Source: Nitrososphaerota archaeon | GTDB lineage: Archaea > Thermoproteota > Nitrososphaeria > Nitrososphaerales > Gagatemarchaeaceae | Assembly (NCBI GenBank): GCA_005877185.1 | Contig: VBPQ01000039.1 | Span: 1 to 10,961 of the forward strand | Direction: 5' to 3' | Length of the DNA stretch: 10,961 bases | In this document: positions 6,171 through 10,961 of the stretch, piece by piece | Numbering within the stretch: position 1 is the first letter of the stretch | How the letters are laid out: each line of letters opens with the position of its first letter | The notes under the pieces: generated by a model | The model's input: the letters and a program-made list of their open reading frames with translations, nothing else | What the model was told of the DNA's origin: nothing | Databases searched by the model: none | Translations under genes and position numbers: made by a program

Positions 6171-6180
6171 CACTCGAGTG
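6171..6180. promoter_or_regulatory. 10-bp perfect palindrome in the MIP18/methyltransferase divergent promoter
   Basis: CACTCGAGTG lies 7 bp beyond the MIP18 TATA-like element on its upstream side, between the two divergent promoters. It could bind a dimeric regulator; palindromes this size also occur by chance. Confidence 0.25.
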
Positions 6181-6210
6181 CGCTGGGGAGTTCGGTCGGG
6201 TTCCCGAAAC

Positions 6211-6219
6211 CGTATTAGG
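6211..6219 (+). promoter_or_regulatory. TATA-like element of the O-methyltransferase gene
   Basis: CGTATTAGG is centred 32 bp before the ATG at 6247. It is flanked by a short inverted pair, GAAAC (6206-6210) and GTTTC (6223-6227). Confidence 0.35.
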
Positions 6220-6246
6220 CCCGTTTCTTCTCGGGGGAGACCAGCG

Positions 6247-6819
6247 ATGGATAGGGCAGAGGCCGTCCTCAGGGAGATAGAGAGGATGGGGGAGCGAAAC
6301 TTCATCCCGGTAATAGGGCCGGAGAAGGGGAAGATCCTCGACGATGCAATCAGGGCCTCCAAGCCCCGCCGCGTCCTCGAGATAGGGACTCTGATCGGCT
6401 ACAGCGCGATACGGGTCGCTCGACTCCTCCCACGCGGCGGGAGGCTAGTCTGCATCGAGAAGGACGCCCACCACGCCGAGATGGCGGGGATGAACCTGGA
6501 GCGGGCGGGTCTCTCGCAGAGGGTTGAGATAATCGTGGATGACGCGAAGCACGCGATCCCTCGCCTCCACGGGACATTCGATGTCGTCTTCATCGACGCC
6601 GATAAGTCGGAGTACTACACCTACCTGAAACTCGTAGAGCCACTATTGCATCGGGGGAGCGTCGTGGTCGCAGACAACGCCGGGGTCTTCGCGCGAGATA
6701 TGAAGGACTACCTCTCCTACGTCCGCCAATCGGGGAAGTACGAGAGCCGGTACTACGAATCGACGATGGAATTCGACCCCAACACCAAAGACGGCGTCGA
6801 GGTAAGCAAGAAGCACTAG
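6247..6819 (+). CDS. Class I SAM-dependent O-methyltransferase (COMT/CCoAOMT-like)
   Basis: 190 residues from the ATG at 6247. The frame is open upstream only because it runs antisense through the MIP18 gene. The SAM-binding loop 'LEIGTLIGYSAI' is at 44-55, the acidic ribose-binding end of the next strand is 'VCIEKD' at 68-73, and the metal-site signatures of catechol/caffeoyl-CoA O-methyltransferases are 'DVVFIDADKSEYYTYL' (112-127) and 'VVADN' (140-144). D117, D143 and N144 would bind the divalent metal. Relatives methylate catechol-like hydroxyls; bacterial and archaeal members have varied substrates. It is at the short end for the family. Its last 4 nt overlap the stop of the convergent 77-residue gene. 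Substrate unknown. Confidence 0.88.
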   Translation: MDRAEAVLREIERMGERNFIPVIGPEKGKILDDAIRASKPRRVLEIGTLIGYSAIRVARLLPRGGRLVCIEKDAHHAEMAGMNLERAGLSQRVEIIVDDAKHAIPRLHGTFDVVFIDADKSEYYTYLKLVEPLLHRGSVVVADNAGVFARDMKDYLSYVRQSGKYESRYYESTMEFDPNTKDGVEVSKKH

Positions 6820-7049
6820 CCGAAGAATTTCTTATCGTAGAGTGGCTGGAAGTCCCGGTATCTCCCTCTGATCGCCTCGACGCAGCCCATCAGTATAGAC
6901 CTGTGAGCGTGCTCTCCCTCATCCCCCGCCTCTAGGCAGTGAATCCTGTGCACCCAGTACATAGCCCGAAGAAAGCTCTGCGGTCCGGGAGAGGACGAGA
7001 TGTGATTCAGCTCCTTCTCGGCTATCCTCCTGAATTCGAGAGAGCTCAA
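6816..7049 (-). CDS. 77-residue orphan protein, His/Cys-rich centre
   Basis: Not recognised. It starts at a TTG (7049) with a TATA-like element centred 27 bp upstream, the same layout as the IDO and S-component genes; this is the main reason to believe the start and the gene. The protein looks alpha-helical and soluble. Its centre, residues 34-56, holds H34, H37, C38, H47, H49 and C56, enough for a metal site. The end is aromatic and basic ('YDKKFFG'). The stop overlaps the methyltransferase stop by 4 nt tail to tail. It is divergent from the nitroreductase gene. The composition (balanced charge, several Trp/Tyr/Phe, no low complexity) is that of a real protein. Confidence 0.65.
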   Translation of the reverse strand: MSSLEFRRIAEKELNHISSSPGPQSFLRAMYWVHRIHCLEAGDEGEHAHRSILMGCVEAIRGRYRDFQPLYDKKFFG

Positions 7050-7056
7050 TCGGTTT

Positions 7057-7071
7057 AGAGGCCCAGCCTCT
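7057..7071. promoter_or_regulatory. Perfect palindrome between TATA-like element and start of the 77-residue gene
   Basis: AGAGGC-cca-GCCTCT, 6-bp arms, one base from the TATA-like element. It sits where a repressor would overlap the transcription start. The position repeats that of the palindrome in the S-component promoter, although the sequence differs. Confidence 0.33.
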
Positions 7072-7072
7072 C

Positions 7073-7079
7073 TATTTAC
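7073..7079 (-). promoter_or_regulatory. TATA-like element of the 77-residue gene
   Basis: It reads GTAAATA on the minus strand, centred about 27 bp before the TTG start, indicating a leaderless transcript. Confidence 0.5.
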
Positions 7080-7120
7080 GGCTAGCGATACAGTCAGCTC
7101 GAGAGAACATCCGAGCGGAT

Positions 7121-7127
7121 TTTTATT
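7121..7127 (+). promoter_or_regulatory. TATA-like element of the nitroreductase gene
   Basis: TTTTATT within GGATTTTTATTCC, centred about 33 bp before the TTG at 7157. Confidence 0.45.
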
Positions 7128-7156
7128 CCAGTCATTGCGAGAGGGCGCGAGTACTG

Positions 7157-7666
7157 TTGGACACGTACGAATCCATCGCCACGAAGCTCGACGTGCGCGA
7201 GTTCAGCTCCAGACCGGTCCCGGCCGAGGTCAAACGCAAGGTTCTCGAGGCGGCGCGCCTCACGCAAAGCGGGAGAAACCTCCAGCACTGGCGCTTCATT
7301 CTCGTCGAGGGGAGGGAGAACCTGAAGAGGCTGGCCGACGACAGCACCACGGGGAGATGGGTGGCGGGGGCCGACTTCGCGGTGATAGTCCTCACCAATC
7401 CAAAGTTCCCATTTCACCTGCTCGACGCGGGGAGGGTGACCCAGGATATGCAGCTGGCGGCGTGGAACTACGACGTCGCTTCAGGGGTCTTCACGGGGAT
7501 CGACAGGCGAGCCCTCGCAAGAGACTTCGGAATCCCGGAAGAGCTCAATCCATCCGTGGTCATCGGCTTTGGCTTTCCCGCGAAGAAAATTATCGGGAAG
7601 AAGAAGCGGAAGCCCCTGAGCGAGCTGGCCTTCCAAAACAAGTACGGGAAGAAGCTCGCGATTTAG
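7157..7666 (+). CDS. Nitroreductase-family FMN-dependent oxidoreductase
   Basis: 169 residues from a TTG start. The N-terminal 'DVREFSSRPVP' (12-22) is the usual FMN-phosphate-binding R-x-x-x-R region, 'SGRNLQHWRFILV' (38-50) is the family's 'S-x-x-N-x-Q-x-W' segment, and 'GFGFPAK' (137-143) plus 'RKPLSELAF' (151-159) form the C-terminal signature. Members are homodimers that transfer hydride from NAD(P)H via FMN to nitroaromatics, quinones or flavins. The length is a little below the usual 180-220. The middle lacks the Gly-rich 'G-L-G-S/T-C-W' segment often seen and has 'YDVASGVFTGID' instead, so the substrate pocket probably differs. It ends 13 nt from the convergent cupin gene. Confidence 0.85.
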   Translation: MDTYESIATKLDVREFSSRPVPAEVKRKVLEAARLTQSGRNLQHWRFILVEGRENLKRLADDSTTGRWVAGADFAVIVLTNPKFPFHLLDAGRVTQDMQLAAWNYDVASGVFTGIDRRALARDFGIPEELNPSVVIGFGFPAKKIIGKKKRKPLSELAFQNKYGKKLAI

Positions 7667-7679
7667 AGGGGACGAACAG

Positions 7680-8093
7680 TCAACAGCTGCTGGCTTCTCC
7701 TTCTTCTTCTACCGCGGCCTTCTCGGTGCCTGGCCCCAGTCCCTCAGCACCCCTCACACAAAGCATCTGGAAGGTCTCCTCGTTAGGATTGGAGAATTGA
7801 TGGACTTGATTCGGGGCGATGAAGACAACGTCACCCTCCCTGACGTCCCGGAGGGTCGGGACGTCATTCACCATCGTCAGGAGCTTCCCTCTCCCCCTAA
7901 GGATGTACACCTCATGCTCGTAGGGATGCTGATCATGGGGTGTCTGCCCTCCCGGCTCAATCTCGTAGATTCGAAGGTAGAAGTTGTTGGCGCCGTGACG
8001 CTTGTCAATCAGGTATCTAACTTTCGTTGACTTCGCGTCCCTCTTCAGAAGAGGCTCCTCACTGACTTGCTCCCTGTTGACGATGTAGACCAT
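7680..8093 (-). CDS. Small single-domain cupin protein
   Basis: 137 residues from the ATG at 8093. A longer open frame to 8183 would give an Arg-rich, unlikely N-terminus overlapping the LLM gene. Cupin motif 1 is 'GGQTPHDQHPYEHEVYILRGRG' split over 48-69, and motif 2 is 'GDVVFIAPNQVHQFSN' at 87-102. Likely metal ligands are H56, H60/E61 and H98. Aligned with the common 'TPLHSHPYEHE' form, the first His position is Asp (D54), with a His one residue earlier (H53). The C-terminus after 115 is acidic and low in structure, ending in Cys. Function could be a small dioxygenase, isomerase or sensor. It lies after the LLM gene on the same strand, but a TATA-like string overlaps that gene's stop, so it may have its own promoter. 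Confidence 0.85.
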   Translation of the reverse strand: MVYIVNREQVSEEPLLKRDAKSTKVRYLIDKRHGANNFYLRIYEIEPGGQTPHDQHPYEHEVYILRGRGKLLTMVNDVPTLRDVREGDVVFIAPNQVHQFSNPNEETFQMLCVRGAEGLGPGTEKAAVEEEGEASSC

Positions 8094-8132
8094 CCTACTT
8101 CTTCTCCTTCGTCGCTTCTGTCCGCGCCAGCG

Positions 8133-8139
8133 ATTTAAG
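8133..8139 (-). promoter_or_regulatory. TATA-like element of the cupin gene, overlapping the LLM stop codon
   Basis: It reads CTTAAAT on the minus strand and contains the TAA stop (8137-8135) of the LLM gene. It is about 43 bp before the cupin ATG, giving a 15-20-nt leader with an A/G-rich stretch (GGAGAAG) near the start. Confidence 0.4.
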
Positions 8140-9154
8140 TCTGCACGGAGCCTTTCATGAAGGCCTCGGCCAGCCCCGCCCAACCGGGCGATCCATCGAA
8201 CGGCGTGTAGAGCCGCACCCTGTCCAAGACACCCTCATACCTATCCTTGAGGAGTCTCGGGAGTTCATCCCAGAGGCCTTCTACGACGAACTCGCGAAGC
8301 ATCTCGTCGGAGACCTCCTGTGACATGCGGTTCCACTCCCCGTTCACCGACTTTGCATGCAGCCTGTCGCAGGCGTCCCCCCAACCGTGGAGCTCGAGAA
8401 CCCCCCTGTAGGTTCTCGTCGAAGCGTAGAAGGCGACCTGACGCCTGCACTCCTCCCTCGCCCTCTGCAGCTCCCGTTGGTTCTTCCCTGTCGCTACGAA
8501 GACGGAGGCGGCGAGTTGTATCTGGCCGCGGCTTCGTCCCGACGTTACCAATCCCTCGCGGACCGCGCTGAAGATTCGTTCCTTCACGTACCGCACGGTG
8601 TGGAGGGGATGGATGTGCAATCCGTCGCAGAGCTCTCCCGCGAGGACGCACATACGCGAGTTCACGCCAGCCAGGAAGATCGGAATCTTCGGATGCTCGA
8701 TCGGACCGGGATTGAAAAAGGGTGTCATGAGGTTAATCTTGTAGAACCTCCCCTCGAATTCCAGCCTCTCTCCTGTCTGCCAAGCGGTCCAGATCGCCCT
8801 CAGCGCGCGTATCACCTCCCTCATCCGGGCGACCGGAGGCTCCCACTTCATCCCGAAGCGCCGCTCGATGTGCCCCTTCACTTGACTCCCCAGACCGAGC
8901 ATGAGTCTCCCCCTCGAAAGCTTCTGGATGTCCCAGGAGGCGTAGGCCAGGTTCATCGGACTCCTCGTGAACGCCAAGGCAATCGCTGTTCCCAGCCGAA
9001 CCCTCTCAGAGCTCGCAGCAAGGGCCAGCAGCACGAAGGGGTCATGGCGTATCTCATTCGCCCAGACGGCGCCCACCCCCATAGCGTCGGCGGCCCTCGC
9101 GAGCGAGGCGACCTCCGAAACCTTCTCTGTCGCGAGTTCGACGTCAAACAACAA
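8135..9154 (-). CDS. F420-type luciferase-like monooxygenase (LLM class) oxidoreductase, TIGR03617-like
   Basis: 339 residues from the TTG at 9154 (the next codon, 9151, is also TTG). The frame stays open to 9316, but the extra 54 residues are low-complexity and would overlap the divergent deaminase gene. The protein begins 'LFDVELATEK', then 'ETRHDPF-like' 'EIRHDPFVLLALAA' (about 34-47), 'TAIALAFTRSPMNLAY', then the hallmark 'LGLGSQVKGHIERRFGMKW' (about 86-104) and 'MTPFFNPGP'. These match from memory the TIGR03617 group of F420-dependent LLM proteins, TIM-barrel enzymes that use reduced F420 or FMN. Substrate is unknown. A TATA-like element lies 32 bp upstream. The cupin gene follows on the same strand. 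Confidence 0.85.
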   Translation of the reverse strand: MLFDVELATEKVSEVASLARAADAMGVGAVWANEIRHDPFVLLALAASSERVRLGTAIALAFTRSPMNLAYASWDIQKLSRGRLMLGLGSQVKGHIERRFGMKWEPPVARMREVIRALRAIWTAWQTGERLEFEGRFYKINLMTPFFNPGPIEHPKIPIFLAGVNSRMCVLAGELCDGLHIHPLHTVRYVKERIFSAVREGLVTSGRSRGQIQLAASVFVATGKNQRELQRAREECRRQVAFYASTRTYRGVLELHGWGDACDRLHAKSVNGEWNRMSQEVSDEMLREFVVEGLWDELPRLLKDRYEGVLDRVRLYTPFDGSPGWAGLAEAFMKGSVQT

Positions 9155-9180
9155 GGTGTCCCCCGTGGGTCTCTCTCTCG

Positions 9181-9190
9181 AATTGATAAA
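9181..9190 (-). promoter_or_regulatory. TATA-like element of the LLM gene
   Basis: It reads TTTATCAATT on the minus strand, centred about 32 bp before the TTG at 9154. It supports the short start. Confidence 0.45.
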
Positions 9191-9194
9191 GCGG

Positions 9195-9215
9195 AGGAGG
9201 GAGCCCCTCCCTCCT
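9195..9215. promoter_or_regulatory. Perfect 9-bp-arm palindrome between two divergent promoters
   Basis: AGGAGGGAG-ccc-CTCCCTCCT. It lies between the LLM TATA-like element (9181-9190) and the one for the deaminase gene (9228-9235), in the 105-bp gap. It could be a shared operator. As a transcribed hairpin it would be outside both predicted transcripts. Confidence 0.45.
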
Positions 9216-9227
9216 TCCCCTGAAGCC

Positions 9228-9235
9228 CAAATAGG
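9228..9235 (+). promoter_or_regulatory. Weak TATA-like element of the deaminase gene
   Basis: CAAATAGG, centred about 29 bp before the TTG at 9260. It is the only A/T-rich string at a suitable distance. Confidence 0.3.
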
Positions 9236-9259
9236 CGGTAGGGACCGGCCGGGAGTCCA

Positions 9260-10330
9260 TTGGCACTCTCCCTGCGAATCGTCCAGAAATTGCCGAAGGC
9301 TGACCTGCACAGCCACATCGACGGCTCAATCCCGTTTCGTGAACTCTCCAGGATAGCGCGGGAAAACCACAGGGAAATCATGACGCGCAGGGGGAGCGTC
9401 CTTGCGAACGCGGGCGCCTTCTTTGATTTCGTGACGGGGGAGGGATACCACACATTCCTCAGTGAGATACTCGATCGCTTCTACCCCATCCTCGGTCTGA
9501 TGCAGACTGAGGAAACGATTCGGGAAGTCGGTAGGACGTATGTCAACGAGCTGAAGAAGGACGGGATCATCTACGCCGAGGGAAGATTCGCACCACACTA
9601 CCACACGGTGGAGGGAATGACCCAAGCAGACGTGATCGAGAGCATGCTCGAAGGGCTGAAGGCGGGTAGCGAAGAGACGGGCGTCCATGCAAACCTGATC
9701 GTGGCGTTTGGAAGGGAGGTGGGAATCGGCCTCGCCGAGGAAGTCGTCTCGCAAGCCCTCAGGTATGAAGGGAGAGGCGTCGTAGGGATCGATATAGGAG
9801 GGAAGGAAGCGGGTAATCCACCCGAGAGATTTCAGAGCGCGTTCAAGCTGACCTTTGACTCGAGGCTAAGGAGGACCGCTCACGCCGGGGAGGACGCAGG
9901 GTCGGTGGACCAGAGCCTCCGAAACATCAGGAACTCCATCATGCTGCTGAGGGCTGACCGCATCGGTCACGCGGTGAATCTGGCGAGCGACAGGGCACTC
10001 ATGAGCCTCGTCGTGGAGAGGGGAGTCGCCCTCGAGATGAATCCCGTCTCGAACCTTACCCTGCACCATATCCGGTCTCTAAGGGAACTCGGACTTGACC
10101 TTCTTCTCTCCTCGGGAGCCGCAGTCTGCGTGAACTCCGACGACCCGGCCCTCTGGCCAAACGGCTCTCTCTCGGAGAACTTCGTCGCGGTCTGCGACGC
10201 CTACAACTTCGGCCTCGAAGAGGTGGACGCGCTGGCCTCCAACTCCTTCAGCTCGGCTTTCGCCTCTCACGAAGAGAAAGAAGTGATGAGGGAAGAGTAC
10301 AAGAGAGTGAGTTCACGCCTCAAATCTTAA
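9260..10330 (+). CDS. Adenosine deaminase-family (metallo-amidohydrolase) nucleoside/purine deaminase
   Basis: 356 residues from a TTG start, full family length. All zinc and catalytic residues of the adenosine deaminase family are visible: H17 and H19 in 'ADLHSHIDGS', H208 and the catalytic E211 in 'HAGED', H237 in 'RIGHAVN', and D294-D295 in 'VNSDDPALW'. 'NPVSNLTL' (261-268) replaces the common 'CPTSN' or 'NPTSN'. The segment after strand 4, 'GIDIGGKEAGNPPERF' (176-191), differs from the 'D-L-A-G-D/P-E' form I know in adenosine and aminofutalosine deaminases. So hydrolytic deamination of a 6-amino purine is likely, but the exact substrate (adenosine, 5'-modified adenosine, adenine) is uncertain. 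It is divergent from the LLM gene, and the PfpI gene follows 31 nt later on the same strand. Confidence 0.9.
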   Translation: MALSLRIVQKLPKADLHSHIDGSIPFRELSRIARENHREIMTRRGSVLANAGAFFDFVTGEGYHTFLSEILDRFYPILGLMQTEETIREVGRTYVNELKKDGIIYAEGRFAPHYHTVEGMTQADVIESMLEGLKAGSEETGVHANLIVAFGREVGIGLAEEVVSQALRYEGRGVVGIDIGGKEAGNPPERFQSAFKLTFDSRLRRTAHAGEDAGSVDQSLRNIRNSIMLLRADRIGHAVNLASDRALMSLVVERGVALEMNPVSNLTLHHIRSLRELGLDLLLSSGAAVCVNSDDPALWPNGSLSENFVAVCDAYNFGLEEVDALASNSFSSAFASHEEKEVMREEYKRVSSRLKS

Positions 10331-10335
10331 ATCTT
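10326..10335 (+). promoter_or_regulatory. TATA-like element of the DJ-1/PfpI gene, overlapping the deaminase stop codon
   Basis: CTTAAATCTT with a BRE-like CAAAT directly before it. The TAA stop (10328-10330) is inside it. It is centred about 31 bp before the ATG at 10362, so the gene can be transcribed separately from the deaminase. Confidence 0.55.
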
Positions 10336-10361
10336 GGTCTCGGTACTCTGGGACATCCTCG

Positions 10362-10916
10362 ATGTCTCTATCCGGAAAGCGGGTCGCGATGCTCGCCGAG
10401 AATCTCTTTGAGGACCTGGAGCTCTGGTACCCGGTCATCAGGATGCGGGAGGCTGGTGCCACGGTCGTCGTGGTCGGCTCCGGTTCCAGCGAGGTGTACA
10501 GGGGGAAGCACGGGCTCGAGGTCAAGGTGGAGACCTCCGCGGAGAAGGTCGACGCGACGGCCTTCGATGCCGTAATCGTACCGGGCGGCTACTGCCCCGA
10601 CTATCTCCGAAGATTTCCTTCGGTCCTGAAACTCGTCAGGGATGCCCACGACGAAGGGAAGGTGGTCGCGGCGATCTGCCACGCGCCCTGGGTCCTCGTT
10701 TCTGCAGGGGTCCTGAAGGGGAAAACCGTAACATGCTTCAAGTCAATCAAGGACGATGTCATCAACGCGGGGGCGCGCTACGTTGACAAGGAAGTTGTAA
10801 GGGACGGAAACATAATCACATCGCGCTTCCCCGACGACCTGCCGGCCTTCTGTCGGGAGATAATCGCTGCGCTCGGGGAGATGAAAGTAGCTCCCCTGAA
10901 AGGAAGGGCGCGCTAG
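10362..10916 (+). CDS. DJ-1/PfpI-family protein (class I glutamine amidotransferase-like fold)
   Basis: 184 residues. 'ENLFEDLELWYP' (13-24) supplies the family's conserved glutamate (E17), 'FDAVIVPGGY' (68-77) is the strand-turn before the active site, and 'AAICHAPWVLVSAGVLKG' (103-120) is the nucleophile elbow with C106-H107. Family members are stress proteins or proteases, or act on glyoxal-type adducts; some are hydratases. The combination of 'CHAPW' and 'EDLELWYP' fits the PfpI/YhbO branch, usually oligomeric and cytosolic. The ATG is supported by a TATA-like element about 31 bp upstream. It is the last complete gene; after its stop the remaining 45 nt hold nothing I can name. Confidence 0.9.
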   Translation: MSLSGKRVAMLAENLFEDLELWYPVIRMREAGATVVVVGSGSSEVYRGKHGLEVKVETSAEKVDATAFDAVIVPGGYCPDYLRRFPSVLKLVRDAHDEGKVVAAICHAPWVLVSAGVLKGKTVTCFKSIKDDVINAGARYVDKEVVRDGNIITSRFPDDLPAFCREIIAALGEMKVAPLKGRAR

Positions 10917-10961
10917 CCAGCCTCCGTTCAGGTTTTGTACCAACCCTTTCGTCGGAGTTCG

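Noticed and set aside
5905..6246. N-terminal extension of the O-methyltransferase reading frame
   Set aside because: It runs antisense through the conserved MIP18/DUF59 gene and encodes no part of the methyltransferase fold.
6126..6362. N-terminal extension of the MIP18/DUF59 reading frame
   Set aside because: It would cross the divergent promoter and the start of the methyltransferase gene, and the family normally begins near the ATG at 6125.
9155..9316. N-terminal extension of the LLM reading frame
   Set aside because: The 54 extra residues are low-complexity, overlap the deaminase gene, and remove the promoter and palindrome region. The family begins close to the TTG at 9154.
1..10961. 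A defence island, secondary-metabolite cluster or kynurenine pathway
   Set aside because: The enzymes (dioxygenase, methyltransferase, nitroreductase, LLM, cupin) invite such a reading, but they lie on alternating strands with separate promoters. No nuclease, helicase, carrier-protein or other pathway-partner genes are present.

Overview
The window looks like a compact stretch of archaeal chromosome, GC-rich with many AGG/AGA arginine codons. Most genes start at GTG, TTG or ATG with a TATA-like element about 25-35 bp upstream and little or no Shine-Dalgarno sequence, as expected for archaeal leaderless or short-leader transcription. A winged-helix protein with a C-terminal region resembling DUF4443 (archaeal, to my knowledge) and a DUF59/MIP18 protein agree with this. 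My best inference is a TACK-type archaeon (Nitrososphaerota- or Bathyarchaeia-like); the lineage is not proven. I see no rRNA, tRNA, CRISPR, insertion sequence or prophage.

Layout, left to right: an indoleamine 2,3-dioxygenase (IDO)-family heme dioxygenase cut by the left edge (-); a 285-nt gene-free stretch; a small membrane protein with a Cys/His cluster (+); a six-Asp-box beta-propeller (+); a three-gene minus-strand unit reading ECF-type S component, then anchored surface protein with a DUF4430/transcobalamin-like C-terminus, then Dph6-related PP-loop ATPase; a divergent winged-helix/DUF4443-like regulator (+); MIP18/DUF59 (-) divergent from a class I O-methyltransferase (+); a 77-residue orphan (-) divergent from a nitroreductase (+); an F420-type luciferase-like oxidoreductase (LLM) followed by a cupin (both -); an adenosine deaminase-family enzyme (+) divergent from the LLM gene; and a DJ-1/PfpI protein (+). 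That is 15 genes, mostly in one- to three-gene units on alternating strands, with almost no space between converging ends.

The most coherent unit is the S component plus lipid-side-anchored, sequon-rich capture protein, probably a vitamin (perhaps corrinoid) uptake pair. The regulator across the shared promoter region may control it. The other genes are single-step redox, methyl-transfer and deamination enzymes that do not form a recognisable pathway. In particular, no kynurenine-pathway partner sits beside the IDO gene.

Several divergent or leaderless promoters carry perfect short palindromes next to the TATA-like element, so individually regulated small units are likely. The strongest is a 9-bp-arm palindrome at 9195-9215, between the LLM and deaminase promoters. 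I found no clear defence system or obviously new multi-gene machine. The most unusual items are the archaeal-context IDO, the DUF4430/S-component pair and the two small orphans.
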